DNA from: Hawksworthiomyces lignivorus
Taxonomy: Eukaryota > Ascomycota > Sordariomycetes > Ophiostomatales > Ophiostomataceae
Length of the DNA: 64,000 nt
Reading direction: 5' to 3'
Assembly (NCBI GenBank): GCA_002917075.1
Contig: NTMA01000051.1
Span: 62,001 to 126,000, forward strand
Below are positions 33,417-44,697 of this stretch, one piece after another. The notes beneath the pieces are model-generated. The model saw nothing but the letters and a program-made list of their open reading frames with translations, was not told the origin of the DNA and ran no database searches. Positions within the stretch are counted from its first letter, which is position 1, and every line of letters begins with the position of its first letter. The position numbers were made by a program, and so were the translations under genes.

Positions 33417-34481
33417 ATTGGAAGCTTGAGATAACTACTAGCTGCCTAAGTAGAGGTGAAATCTAATGCCTATCTTGATCCCAGCCGGAGAAACAACCCG
33501 AAGCGCAGAACGTGGCGGAATTGATCAAGAAAAGTATGAAAGGAAGCAATAAAGTTCCAAAAAAAAAAAAAAGAACGCAAACTGGTGAAAATCTGGTACA
33601 GCTGTGAAAACTTTACCACCAAGTTTGGAATCCGTAGGTAAGCTGGCGTTCTGATCTACGACAACACAAGAAAAGATAACATGTTCTGGCACAGACCCTA
33701 GCTACGTTTAAAGTAGAATGACGCAACTCGGCAGGCAAAGATAAGGGAAATTGTGACACGAGAGCAGTGAAGGAGGAGGAATACTCTATCACAAAAATCA
33801 ATATCACGGTTCCAGCGCGAGGTAGCCATCGACTGCTTGGCAACCACCCTCCGTTTAGCGGACGACACGGCATGCCCGATCGATTCTAAGACCAACGGAT
33901 GGGGGGAAGAGGGACTTTGGACGTGGAATATTTGTGCAGGACAGGGGTCTCTAGAACTTGCGGGTACGTGGGAATTATTGCAGATCTTCAAAATAGACAT
34001 GCGCATGCACATATTCAGCATGAGTGCCAGAGAAGAGCTGTTCCAGAACCAAGCAGACCGCACTTCAATAAGCCCCGCGAAGTAAAGACAGCTTATCTGC
34101 CGGGAAGGACTAATTGCCCCAGAAAGGAAGGTCGACCATAAACTAAGATAGCGTCTTGGTTGCTCCGATAACTGCACCGTTTGGGTATTGGTACTGTGCA
34201 TTGAGCTCTGTGGGTCTGCGATGCTTGTGGTCAGGCGATCAGCCGAGGAAGAAGAGTAAGCTGCAGACAATTGACTGATTCTTGCAACCCACATTTGGGG
34301 CCAGGAGGAGGATACCTGTATGATTACATAATTATCACGTGGAGATAAGAAAAATTGGACATTCTCTTATCCTCTGCGATTGCTTTTTTTTTTTTTTCCT
34401 CCCTATGGCCAATAAGTTGCTGAGTATGGTTCTAGTTTTCGAGCGTTAATAGTCCGAGATGATTTTTACTTTAAGAACACT
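33417..34481. promoter_or_regulatory. Divergent promoter with clustered HGATAR sites
   Basis: This 1.07 kb separates the permease (leftward) from the RPA43 gene (rightward). HGATAR sequences, the AreA/NIT2-type GATA-factor target, are at 33674-33679, 33739-33744, 34093-34098 (complement), 34147-34152, 34167-34172, 34332-34337 (complement) and 34343-34348. Nitrogen control is plausible for the permease and not expected for RPA43. A 15-base T run is near 34390. An open frame at 33698-34294 (minus) has no recognisable domain and is not accepted as a gene. Confidence 0.5.
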
Positions 34482-35792
34482 ATGCCTTCTGCTATAGATA
34501 CCTCTTCATCATACGCAACAATGGGGGACACAATGGTAGTCGCTGAGCGAAAACGACACCGAGAAGAGTCCAACGAAGGGACACCAAGACGGTCGAAGAA
34601 GACAAAGGACGAATTAGGTGAATCAAAGACACGGCATAAGAAGAGCGACGAGAGTTCGGTGGAAATCAAAAAGAAAAAGAAGGAAAAGAGAAGGCATGCG
34701 GAAGAGGATGACGAGAACAGCGAAGATTCAAAAGTGAAGCGAGAGAAAAGAGAAAAGAAAGAAAAGAAGGACAAGAAAAGCAAGACCGAGGGCGCATCTT
34801 CTCGGAAACAGTCAACAAGAACAACTAGCGACGTTACAAATATCGACTGTACCGAACCTTCTTCAAAAATAACTTTCCCCTTCTTCACGCAAACTATTTC
34901 ACTCTGGGTCCCTCTATACCCCGTCGGCTTTGACCGACCCATTACCAGCGTGGCCCAGCAGCACATCGCTGGCTTGCTCAACCATTACTCCCCTCTGCTC
35001 GGTGGTTACCTTCTGGCCTACCGCAATGTCAACTTGTCAGAGGCCTCGGTCCGTGCTGATCCCAACAATCCTCCCACCGACTCAACCCCTGCGACGCTCA
35101 CCTCGGTCGACGAGTACGCCGTGGGATTTGGATGGATGACTGCCGATGTGGACCTATTTGTCCCCAGCCGTGGTGCTTGGCTTGAGGGAAGCGTTGTCTT
35201 ACAAAACGAAGGCGCAATCGGCGTCAACTGCTGGGAGAAATTCAATGCAAGCATCGAGGCTGCGCGGCTACCTAAAGGGTGGAAGTATATTGACCTAGTA
35301 GGCGGGGCAGGTGCCGAAACAGGAGCGGCCAGAACATCAAAGGCAAAAGCAACAGCACAGAAGATCCGAAATGATGAAGACCATAGCGATGCCTCTGAGG
35401 AAGAGAGAGACCAACACGAGGGAGAAGAGGAGACGCAGGAAGCACATGTGGTCGAAGCAGATGTACACAGCAGCGGATACTGGGAGGACGAGAATGGTGT
35501 GCCCGTGTCCGGAAAGATTCTTTTCCGTATCAAAGACTTTGACGTGGGCCTGGCCGGTGACAATGGTTATCTTGCCATTCAGGGGACCATGTTGAGTGAA
35601 CTGGAAGAAGGCCGCCTGATATTGAAAGAGCGGGAGCGCAACCGCAATAGAGCTAGTCGCGCAGGCAAATTTATGCGGCGGGCACTTCCTGAATTCAGCA
35701 TCACACAGTTTGGCAAGGAAGAGGAAGAGGAAGACAGCGCACAGCACATAGAAGTGTACAAAGGTAGCCGGCCAGTGACGCCAGACGACTAG
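34482..35792 (+). CDS. DNA-directed RNA polymerase I subunit RPA43
   Basis: Intron-less, 436 residues. The first about 120 residues are highly charged (Lys/Glu/Arg-rich, nuclear-targeting type). From about 128 comes the RPA43/Rpb7-like N-terminal fold (FPFFTQTISLWVPLYPVGF, HYSPLLGGYLLAYRNVNLS), then an OB fold (VDLFVPSRGAWLEGSVVLQNEG, IGVNCWEKFNASI) with an acidic insert (about 295-330) and its last strands (SGKILFRIKDFDV). With RPA14 or its equivalent it forms the stalk of Pol I, which contacts Rrn3 for rDNA transcription in the nucleolus. Yeast RPA43 has 326 residues; the extra length is the charged N-terminus and the insert. A second ATG at codon 14 could serve as an alternative start. Confidence 0.9.
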   Translation: MPSAIDTSSSYATMGDTMVVAERKRHREESNEGTPRRSKKTKDELGESKTRHKKSDESSVEIKKKKKEKRRHAEEDDENSEDSKVKREKREKKEKKDKKSKTEGASSRKQSTRTTSDVTNIDCTEPSSKITFPFFTQTISLWVPLYPVGFDRPITSVAQQHIAGLLNHYSPLLGGYLLAYRNVNLSEASVRADPNNPPTDSTPATLTSVDEYAVGFGWMTADVDLFVPSRGAWLEGSVVLQNEGAIGVNCWEKFNASIEAARLPKGWKYIDLVGGAGAETGAARTSKAKATAQKIRNDEDHSDASEEERDQHEGEEETQEAHVVEADVHSSGYWEDENGVPVSGKILFRIKDFDVGLAGDNGYLAIQGTMLSELEEGRLILKERERNRNRASRAGKFMRRALPEFSITQFGKEEEEEDSAQHIEVYKGSRPVTPDD

Positions 35793-36319
35793 TTTATGAA
35801 GGCCAAAAGAGAAACATATAGAGTTAGAGCCCTACGGAGTTTAGTTGTGCTGCATTTCCAGCTTTTTAAGACATCATTAATAGGTTTTTTAGATTTGGGG
35901 TTTTCCTTCAACAATTTTTCGTTTTCTTTTTCTCTTCTCTCCATGTCTTCATCGTACTCTCCGGGACTTGTGTCTGGTATTGCTACCATTGGAAAATTCA
36001 TATCTTCTTCCTTTCATTGTTGTGTTCCCACCTCAAGCTATCGACTACCGTACCTGATATGAATATGCACCAGCTTTTATGACTGGCTCGGTGTTGCTTA
36101 ATAGTCGTCGAAAGTCAAGGAAGCACTACATAGAACCCCGCTCTTCGCAATCTCCGTTCTTATTCCGTGATATTTCGTGCAGACCAAATGATTAATACTT
36201 GATTCCTTCTTGAGAATTACTTTGTTAAATTCTATAGTTTCACTTCATATGAACGATTAAAAATTGAACACCAACACAGACTACGCAGCAACTCTTGTTC
36301 AATCAACAATTCACGCGTC
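35793..36319. other. Intergenic region
   Basis: Between two plus-strand genes; 3' UTR of RPA43 and promoter of the NmrA-like gene. AT-rich. Nothing else seen. Confidence 0.45.
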
Positions 36320-37341
36320 ATGGCTCCCTTCGTTCCCACTCGCCTCCTCATCTTCGGCGCCACGGGTGCTATCGGCAAGTACATCACAGAGTCGATTCTT
36401 GCGGCGAAGCCTGCATTCGATCATGTTGCCATTTTCACGTCCTCAAACACAGTGACAACTAAGCCAGACTTGCTCTCCAAGTGGAAGGCCAGCGGCCTGG
36501 CATCGGTAGTCGTGGGAGACGTGACCAGCGAAGCTGATGTCTCTCGGGCATACCAGACTGAGAAGCCAGACACCGTCATCTCCGCTCTCGGCCGAGGAGC
36601 ATTAACAATACAGACGAAGTTAATTGAGCTTGCCGATACCTCGGAGTCAGTCAAGTGGGTATTCCCTTCGGAATATGGCACGGATATTGAGCACAACGCC
36701 AAGAGCCCTACGGAAAAGCCGCACCAGAACAAGCTCGCGTTGCGCAAGTTCATCCGTGAACAGGTCAAGAATCTGAAAGTGACTTATCTTGTAACGGGCC
36801 CCTACTTCGATATGTGGGTCAACGTGCCCGCAGGTCTTAAAACCGCTGGTGGCTTCGACGTGGCCAACAAAGAGGCATACATCGTGGACGATGGAGAGGG
36901 CCCAATCGGGTTCTGTACGATGTGGGAGTACGTCAATACAACTCTTCAATTTTCCCCAGAATAATATATTGTTCTTGTCGTAGGGCTGACAGACGTAGTG
37001 TCGGCAAATTCTTGGTGGCATCTCTCCGCCACCCAGAGGCGTCGTTTGGTAAGGCGCTCAAAGTCCAGTCGTTTGTAGTCACGCCAAATGAAGTTCTGGC
37101 CGAATACGAAAAGCAGACCAACAGCAAGTGGACAGTAACCAGTATCCCTCTGCAAGAGGTGAAAGATCTTGAAGCGAAACTGTGGGCGGAAGGCGACCTA
37201 AGAGCAACGGGCCCTACACTGCGTCGGATATGGGCAGAAGGTGGGACACTCTATGAGAAGAATGATAACGAGTTAATTGGTGTTGGCCCCGGTGATGCAG
37301 AGAGTCTGGAAACAGCAGTGCGCCGGGCGCTTTCAAAGTGA
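36320..37341 (+). CDS. NmrA-like / isoflavone-reductase-like oxidoreductase
   Basis: Two exons, join(36320..36927,36984..37341), 321 residues; the 56-nt intron (GTACGT...GTCGTAG) is phase 2. The Rossmann dinucleotide motif GATGAIG is at residues 13-19, and VISALG near 87 and WVFPSEYGTD near 111 are typical of the NmrA/isoflavone reductase group of atypical SDRs. These bind NADP(H) and either reduce aromatic or other small molecules or act as redox sensors; no catalytic specificity can be read here. The C-terminal half is helical and less conserved. An alternative acceptor (CTGACAG) nine bases downstream in the intron region would change the frame and is rejected. It sits between RPA43 and a sugar transporter without an obvious shared pathway. 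Confidence 0.85.
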
Positions 37342-37846
37342 AGAGGAAATAAAGGATTGGCTCCTTTAGGCCTAAAATAGGCGCAAGATTCATTCCAATA
37401 GAATAAGATTTCTAGAAAAAAAAATTGACAGTATATTGCCAAAAATTCGCAAAAAAGAAAATGACAGCAATTATCAAGCTTAAAATAGCTGTCGAGTATT
37501 GTGATATTTGCGTGACAGAGCTTCCTACCTATGTAAGCATACAGCGTTGTTGACAACAGCTGACAGTATTTACCAACTCACGGAGCTTCTAAGAAACGAG
37601 GCTCGTGCCTGCCTTCTCCACATTCTAACATGTGATGATCTTGACCAATCAGCAACAAGCACTCGTTATTGTGCCTGTTCCCAGGAACCTCTTCCTTGAG
37701 ACACCTCTCCCTCGTCAGCCGCAGACTCCCCGCCTCAAGCAAGAATAAAAGCCAGCATGCACCTAAGGGTGCCATTTTATTTCATTCAAAGCACGACTAT
37801 TCTTTGATCTAACTAGTTTTACCTTTCCAGGCACATATCTGACAGT
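37342..37846. other. Intergenic region
   Basis: Between two plus-strand genes; promoter of the sugar-porter gene. Nothing recognisable besides AT-rich runs. Confidence 0.45.
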
Positions 37847-39550
37847 ATGCTTCCCCACGGGCTACGGCGTTTTCTCGCCGACATTACGCCGTTCTTCTGC
37901 CTCTTGCTGGCTGTGGTTACTTTGGGTCCTCAGCAGTTTGGCTTCCATCTCGTAAGTGCTATTCTGTTCTCGACACGAAACTTTATTTCACCTGTGTCTC
38001 TCACGGGAGAAGCTGCTAACTATTTCAACCTTTCCTAGGCAGAGCTCAACGCACCTCAGGACGTTGTCACCTGTCGGAAGACGGGTATTCGAGATGCCGT
38101 CTCTCCTACCACACTGCATTCTTTTCGCAGCCTGCCCTCGGCGAGCCTTTCCAAATGTATCCCCATGAGCGAAGCTGCTTTTGCAACAGTATCCTCCATC
38201 TTCACGGTCGGCGGTCTTTTCGGTGCCCTAGCAGCCGGCCCATTCTGCAGCCGCAATGGCCGCTTGCTCGCCATGCGTATCACGGCGGTCATCTTCTTAC
38301 TGGGGTCAACCATCGAGACGCTAGCTTCGTCGGTCCCTATTTTAGCAATCGGGCGCATTCTCAATGGTGCTAGCGCAGGTGCATCTACCGTGATTGTGCC
38401 ACTGTACATCAGCGAAGTAGCGCCTGTCAAAGCCCGGGGGTTTTTCGGCGCGTTCACCCAGATTACTGTCAATATTGGCATCTTGTTTACGCAAACTATG
38501 GGCTTCTTTCTGAGCTACGGTTCTGCTTGGCGGTTCATTCTCGGTACTGGTATCGTGCTGTCGATTATCCAACTCTTGGGTCTTCTCGTAGTACCGGAGA
38601 GCCCGGCCTGGCTTGCATCGCACCGCGGAGATGTGGTTCGGGCCCGACGTATCCTCCAAAGGATTAGGGGTCATGGCGTTAATCTAGACGATGAGGTTGC
38701 GACTTGGCCAGCTGGCGAACATGGGGTCGTTTCCGCTACAGCGGCAGCCCCCTCATCTGCAGAGGAGCAGGCCCTGCTGGACCAACACCGCACAGCCGCC
38801 ATGACCGATAATGCTCTGGACGATGCTGCTATAGTTTCTGTGGCGCCACCTTCGCCGATTAGAGTGTTTACCAACCCGTCCAAAGGTCGAAAATCTGTCG
38901 GTTTCTTCCAAGTTATCAGCGATCCGCTGTATCGCCCTGCTCTCATCTCGGTCATTGGAATTATGTTTGCACAGCAAATCTGCGGAATTAACTCGGTTAT
39001 CATGTATTCTGTCTCGCTATTGAATGGCATGTTGCCACTCAACTCTGCGCTGCTAACTATCATTATTTCGGCTGTCAACTTATTGACGACTATGTTATGT
39101 GCTCCGCTGCCGGACCGGTTGGGCCGCAAGACCTGTCTCATTCTTTCTATTATCGGCCAAGGGTCAAGCTCGTTCGCCCTGGCATTCTCGATTGTGTACG
39201 GAATTAAAATCCTTTCCGCTATATCTGTCCTGGCCTTCGTTGCCTTTTTCGCTGTCGGCCTGGGTCCTGTCCCCTTCATTCTGGCCTCTGAGCTCGTTGG
39301 CCAGGAGGCTGTCGGTGCCACACAGTCATGGGCGCTTGGCGCGAATTATATTGCTACATTCCTTGTGGCACAGTTCTTCCCGCTCGTCAACTCAGCACTC
39401 AATGCTCGATTTGGTGGTGCAGGCTGGGTTTACTTTTTGTTTGCATCGTTGGCAGTTCTCTCTGCTCTCTTTGTGGGAGCATTCGTTCCCGAGACAAACG
39501 GTAAGAAAGACGCTGATGAGGTGTGGGGACGGGTAACCCGTATTGACTGA
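37847..39550 (+). CDS. MFS sugar-porter family transporter
   Basis: Two exons, join(37847..37951,38039..39550), 538 residues; the 87-nt intron has GTAAGT and CTAG. Twelve membrane segments with a central hydrophilic loop. Sugar-porter signatures are present: GRILNGASAGA, PESPAWL at the end of the first half, DRLGRKTCL in the second half and PETNGK at the end (family PETKGR). QQICGINSVIMYS matches the sixth-to-seventh helix block that contacts substrate in hexose carriers. The N-terminal loop between helices 1 and 2 is unusually Cys/Ser-rich and the central loop is lengthened by Ala/Ser/Asp stretches. Likely plasma-membrane or vacuolar import of a monosaccharide; the substrate is unknown. Confidence 0.9.
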
Positions 39551-39753
39551 TTAACTCGACCACACATGGGCGGGAAAAACTCATAGTGTGTTGCAGCTCT
39601 CTTTTTCTTTCCTTTTTCTCATGTTTCTCATCATCATAGTTTGACGGTTCTTTTATTTTTGCACTCTTACGGTTCATAGGAAGTTGGGTTTGTCATAGCT
39701 AGCGAGTATTGCTCCAATGTTCAAGTTTGCCTTTTTCTTATCTGCATTCTTAT

Positions 39754-40708
39754 TCAAATCTGAAAAGCGCGCAAGTTCCGGACTGCCTGGTCTAAGGCAC
39801 CAACACCTGCTTTAACACCGTCCACGATGAAAACTTTATCCCCCTCTTCCTTGCCGTATTGCTCATGTGCTGCTTCCCGGATAATCGCCTCCAATCCCGC
39901 CATGCCGGCGCAACCCATCACTACACAGTGGACATTTTTGCCAGTAAGCAGCTGCTTCGTAGCGATTTTTAACTTTTGCCGGATAACTTCTTGTGAGACC
40001 CCACCGTGGAAATCCCCTGCATCGAGCCCTGTCGAGAATACACCTGCAAATTTATCACTGTTGACTGCTCCTTCTGCCTGGCCAAGGAATTTCCGAACAC
40101 CGTCCGTTAGGTGGTCTTCCCAGAACTTCCCCGTCGTTACTATTCCCCACGTCTGCAGCGATTGGCCGTCTAGTGCGTATGGAGGCAGAAGACTAAAGGC
40201 AGTCAGAATACTGGCTTCGAATATGCCTGTGACAAGGACACCTTGTGGTCTGAGAAGCTCGGTCAGCCTGGTCACTAATGGATGTACACTGAAGCATGCA
40301 ACAAGGACCGCGTCACAACCGCGGGATAGTTCCGGATGAGACGTGAAATCGGAGATAACTTCAGAGGTGCTCTGAACCAAGTCGGAAGCACCATTTATGC
40401 TTGCGGGACTGGTTTTTGGTGCTGTGTAGGTGACGATCTTGATGGACTGCACATCATGGTGAGTAACGTTTCTATTACTATGTGTGGAGAGGGGAAAAAA
40501 AGAGGGGAGCAAAATAAGATGAGGGAAAACAGAGCAAGTAAAGTATATCGTCGTGCAATACATGCATCTAGAAGCTTACATCGGGAAGTTTTAAGCTGCG
40601 GATAGCCTCCTCCATGCCATGCGTCATATCTGTTGATGAGTTGGGATTTAGAAGTAAAACCTGGACCTGATTACTAGATGACTGTTGCTCCATTGTTATT
40701 TCGTGCAT
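39754..40708 (-). CDS. Asp/Glu/hydantoin racemase family protein
   Basis: Two exons, complement(join(39754..40446,40580..40708)), 273 residues; the 133-nt intron has donor GTAAGC and acceptor CAG. The two catalytic cysteines of the family are present: Cys94 (LVACFSVHP) and Cys222 (VMGCAGMAG). LLLNPNSS near the N-terminus is the usual first strand/loop. Members racemise aspartate, glutamate or hydantoins by proton exchange through the cysteine pair; yeast DCG1 is a relative under nitrogen control. Here the product could act on allantoin- or hydantoin-type compounds, but this is inference. Start at 40708 is the first ATG; 40693 is an alternative five codons downstream. It diverges from ARP2 by about 540 bp. 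Confidence 0.87.
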
Positions 40709-41246
40709 AGTTGTATACAATGTTGGTATCTGTGTATATCCCTTTCTATGTATGTGATCCTATGCCTGAGGAGAATTCCTTAAAAAGCAAAAGGATGTGA
40801 GGCTTTGCGATATTTTACATGCGATCTGCGGTGTTTATATCTTTTATCATTGGGGTGCTGCATGTACAGTTCTCCTAGATAGGCAATATATTGTGATACG
40901 CCTAAACTGCCAAGTATTAATGGCCAGGCTTAGCATTCCAGCGACCCTACAGCATGTAGTTAGTATGTACTGTAAGATATGTACTGTAAATAGCCTTGCT
41001 GATAAAGGGCGGGGTTTATGGAGACGTTACGTAAGTGTGAGAGCCGCTGAGGCACGTGCAGACTCCTAAAGGAAGGCAACTATGTTGGTGTATCCGACCT
41101 TCGCCAGCAACCCCACTACTACTCGTAGCTGGAACCTCGCATCTGGACATAACCCAGCCATTCGAAAGGAGCTGTCCACTCCGGATCTCAACGGTGTCCC
41201 AATTCATCACGGTGATTGTTATATTGCCTACTGCTCTGCCGACATA
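40709..41246. other. Divergent promoter region
   Basis: Shared by the racemase (leftward) and ARP2 (rightward). An ATG at 41082 is in frame with the ARP2 start and would add 55 residues, but actin-related proteins begin almost directly before the PIVLDGG motif, so it is not used. AT-rich at 40720-40990. Confidence 0.5.
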
Positions 41247-42609
41247 ATGGCCGCTCCTCCACCCATAGGTGAGATACTGTAACGCGGCAGTGGCCTCTTT
41301 TCCTGCTTCCTTCTCGTTACGGCCCCCCTCATCCCCTCCCCTGCTAGGCATCTCCTGAAGCTGCACTTGCTCACGAATCTTCCTGATACCAGTTCTTGAC
41401 GGCGGTACCGGTTTCCTGAAGGTTGGCTACGCGGCACAGAATTTCCCCGAGTTTCAGTACCCTTCCATCGTTGGCCGGCCCATCCTGCGTACCGAAGAGA
41501 AAGGCGACAATGATCTCGTTATCAAGGACATTATGTGTGGTGACGAGGCTGCAGCTGCACGCACGATGCTGCAAATCAGTTATCCAATGGAAAATGGCAT
41601 CGTGAAGAAGTGGGACGATATGCAGCACCTTTGGGACTACACTTTCTACGAGAAGATGAAGGTGGACCCAAGGGGTCGCAAAATCCTGCTGACAGAGCCG
41701 CCGATGAACCCGCTCAAAAACCGCGAGCAGATGTGCGAGGTCATGTTTGAACGCTACGGATTTGGTGGTGTCTATGTTGCGATCCAGGCCGTGCTGGCCC
41801 TCTACGCGCAAGGTGATTGTCCCCCAGCGACGCGGCGGAACTCGATTCGGCCCTCTCTTCTAACATAATGTTTTCTAGGTCTCTCCTCCGGCGTCGTTGT
41901 GGACTCTGGTGACGGCGTGACCCACATCGTTCCCGTGTACGAGTCGGTGGTGCTGAACCACCTGACGCGCCGCCTCGATGTCGCCGGCCGCGACGTCACG
42001 CAGAATCTCATCGCGCTGCTTCTGCGGCGCGGCTACGCTCTGAACCGGACGGCCGACTTTGAGACAGTGCGCCAGATCAAGGAGAAGCTGTGCTACGTTT
42101 CCTACGACCTCGAGCTGGACAAGCGCCTCAGCGAAGAGACGACTGTGCTCGTGGAGAGCTACACGCTGCCAGACGGTCGCGTGATCCGCGTCGGCAGCGA
42201 GCGCTTCGAGGCTCCCGAGTGCCTCTTCCAGCCGCACCTGGTTGACTGCGAGCAGCCGGGCATTGGCGAATTCCTGTTCAACACGATCCAGCAGGCGGAC
42301 GTGGACGTGCGCGCCTCCCTGTTCAAAGCGATAGTATTGTCTGGCGGCAGCAGCATGTATCCAGGACTGCCGTCGCGCTTGGAGAAAGAGCTGAAACAGC
42401 TGTGGCTGACGCGCGTGCTTGGCGGCAACCCCGAGCGGCTCAGCAAGTTCAAGGTGCGGATAGAAGATCCTCCGCGCCGGCGGCACATGGTCTTCCTCGG
42501 CGGTGCGGTGCTCGCCAATATCATGGCCGACAAAGAGTCCATGTGGGTGACGAAGCAGGAGTGGGAGGAGCAAGGGCCGCGCGTGCTAGAAAAACTGGGG
42601 CCGAGATAA
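41247..42609 (+). CDS. arp2: Actin-related protein 2 (Arp2/3 complex subunit)
   Basis: Three exons, join(41247..41268,41393..41812,41879..42609), 390 residues. The first exon is only 22 nt; introns are 124 and 66 nt, and phases agree. The chain begins [20 protein letters not shown], has the phosphate-1 loop DGGTGF, the phosphate-2 loop DSGDGVTH after the second junction, and the adenosine motif [11 protein letters not shown], all as in Arp2. With Arp3 and five further subunits it nucleates branched actin filaments, acting at endocytic patches and hyphal tips. Length is normal for the family (yeast Arp2 391). The in-frame upstream ATG at 41082 is rejected because it would add an unconserved 55-residue extension. 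Confidence 0.96.
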
Positions 42610-43203
42610 GACGCCGGTTAATAGGTCTCGTGGCGATTTTGACTGCTAGTGAAGTGTGGGTTGGTGTATATTTTTTACTTCAAAATAGGTGACCAAAAGT
42701 AGAGAAATGGAAGACTTGTCGGGGAGCGCATTTTAGCGTGCACATATACAAGGCTTTTGGCCACTGAAGACCGCATAAGGTACGAGTAATTGGGGGCCAG
42801 GCTAGCCTTCGCCCCCAGGACCCCCCAACGGCAAATTTTCCCTAGCCACACCAGCCACGAATCTCTCAGCACCTAAACCCCGGTCATTTTGGACTGTAGA
42901 GAGCTCGCTCAATGGTAACCCTCTTGTTCATTGCAACGGGTTCATCCTAAACCTGGTGTGGCATGCCCTCTTGTTTCCTATTTTTGCATTAAGCTATTTG
43001 AAGAATTTTTGCTGTGGTCATTCATCTTGGAGACTGTCAGACAGCATTACGTTAGATCAGTCGCTAGTAAGAGTGAGAGATTGGAAGGATCAAGCGGGCA
43101 ATTATGATGCGTGGCAATTGGCCCTGATGTCAAGTATTCCGTCTCTTAGGACGAACGCCAGGAGCATGATTCCAGAGCTTCAGGGTTATTCATAGAAACG
43201 CCA
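42610..43203. other. Intergenic region
   Basis: Between ARP2 and the CDK8 gene, both on the plus strand; promoter of the kinase gene. No other feature seen. Confidence 0.45.
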
Positions 43204-44697
43204 ATGAGTCTGACAAATCCGCCATCCGGGGCCTCCGGTCCTGCCTCAGGCTCCGCTGTGCGGGCACAAGGCCTGAAGCGGAGTGTTCAGGCTGCCTTTG
43301 AAGGTGGGTCACGGCGAGTTGGACAAGCTGCCATGAACAACTTGCAGAGAGACAGAATGCTGACTAGGAGACGCGAGAAAGATCCAGCCGACCGTGGCAT
43401 TGGATATGTGAGCTACCAGAGCAAAGTGAGGGTAACAGACAAGTACCGCGTCATTGGATTTATCAGCAGTGGTACTTATGGCCGCGTCTACAAGGCGGTC
43501 AGCCGCCAGAACCTGCCCGGAGAGTTCGCCATCAAGAAGTTCAAGCCGGACAAGGAAGGCGAGCAGATCACGTACACGGGGATCAGCCAGTCGGCAATCC
43601 GCGAGATGGCGCTGTGTAGTGAGCTGTCTCATGCAAACGTGATCCGTCTGGTGGAGATCATCCTCGAAGACAAGTGCATTTTTATGGTGTTTGAGTACGC
43701 CGAGCACGACCTCTTGCAGATCATCCACCACCACACCCAGCAGCCGCGCCACCCTATCCCACCCACAACCATCAAGAGCATCATGTTCCAGCTGCTCAAC
43801 GGCTGCCAGTATCTGCACACAAACTGGGTGCTCCATCGAGACCTGAAGCCGGCCAATATCATGGTGACGTCTAGCGGCCAGGTGAAAATTGGCGATCTCG
43901 GCCTGGCACGGCTCTTCTATAAACCGCTCCACTCCTTATTCTCAGGCGATAAAGTTGTCGTGACTATCTGGTACCGTGCCCCTGAGCTGCTGCTAGGCGC
44001 CCGCCACTACACGCCGGCTATAGACATGTGGGCCATCGGGTGCATCTTTGCAGAACTGCTGTCTCTGCGGCCAATTTTCAAAGGAGAGGAGGCCAAGATG
44101 GATTCGAAGAAGACGGTCCCTTTCCAGCGGAACCAGATGCAGAAGATCGTGGACATCATGGGCCTGCCGACGAAAGAGCGCTGGCCGCTGCTTGTCAATA
44201 TGCCGGAATACCAGCAGCTGAGCACGCTGCAGCCTCCACTTAATAGCCACCACTACCACCACCAGCACCATAGCCACCACCACATGTCGGCCACGGCGTC
44301 TTCGTTGTCAGGATCAAACGGCACGGGCAGCAACCTAGAGAAGTGGTATTACAGCACAATCGGCCAGGGGCAGACGTCATCGCCGGCCCAGCATGCCGTG
44401 CATACCAACCCCGCCAGCCTCGCCAGTTTGGGTCTCGAAGGCTACCGACTCCTGTCTGGCTTGCTGGAATACGATCCAGAGAAGCGGTTGACGGCCGAGC
44501 AGGCATTGGAGCACCCGTTTTTCTCCACAGGCGACGTGCTGAACGGGAATTGCTTCGAAGGCCTGAAAATGGAGTACCCACATAGGCGGGTCAGCCAAGA
44601 CGACAACGACATCCGAACAAGCAGCCTGCCAGGTACGAAACGAAGCGGTTTGCCAGATGATACCCTGGTGCGAGCAAGCAAGCGCGTTAAAGAATGA
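43204..44697 (+). CDS. ssn3: Cyclin-dependent kinase 8 / Ssn3 (Mediator kinase)
   Basis: Intron-less, 497 residues. Kinase domain about 80-430: glycine loop [11 protein letters not shown], catalytic Lys in FAIKKF (111), the cyclin-binding helix [11 protein letters not shown] (CDK8-type, family SMSACRE), HRDLKPANI at 211-219, DLG at 231-233, and APE at 259-261. CDK8 usually has DMG where other CDKs have DFG; here it is DLG. The lysine-rich N-terminus and [19 protein letters not shown] are CDK8 hallmarks. It pairs with cyclin C in the Mediator kinase module and phosphorylates the Pol II CTD and transcription factors in the nucleus. A His-rich insert (349-360) sits in the large lobe. Confidence 0.95.
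   Translation: MSLTNPPSGASGPASGSAVRAQGLKRSVQAAFEGGSRRVGQAAMNNLQRDRMLTRRREKDPADRGIGYVSYQSKVRVTDKYRVIGFISSGTYGRVYKAVSRQNLPGEFAIKKFKPDKEGEQITYTGISQSAIREMALCSELSHANVIRLVEIILEDKCIFMVFEYAEHDLLQIIHHHTQQPRHPIPPTTIKSIMFQLLNGCQYLHTNWVLHRDLKPANIMVTSSGQVKIGDLGLARLFYKPLHSLFSGDKVVVTIWYRAPELLLGARHYTPAIDMWAIGCIFAELLSLRPIFKGEEAKMDSKKTVPFQRNQMQKIVDIMGLPTKERWPLLVNMPEYQQLSTLQPPLNSHHYHHQHHSHHHMSATASSLSGSNGTGSNLEKWYYSTIGQGQTSSPAQHAVHTNPASLASLGLEGYRLLSGLLEYDPEKRLTAEQALEHPFFSTGDVLNGNCFEGLKMEYPHRRVSQDDNDIRTSSLPGTKRSGLPDDTLVRASKRVKE

Noticed and set aside
33698..34294. 198-codon minus-strand open frame between the permease and RPA43
   Set aside because: No domain, no signal peptide, composition like intergenic DNA, and it lies in a divergent promoter.
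41082..41246. Upstream in-frame ATG as the ARP2 start
   Set aside because: It would add 55 residues that no actin-related protein has before the nucleotide-binding motif.
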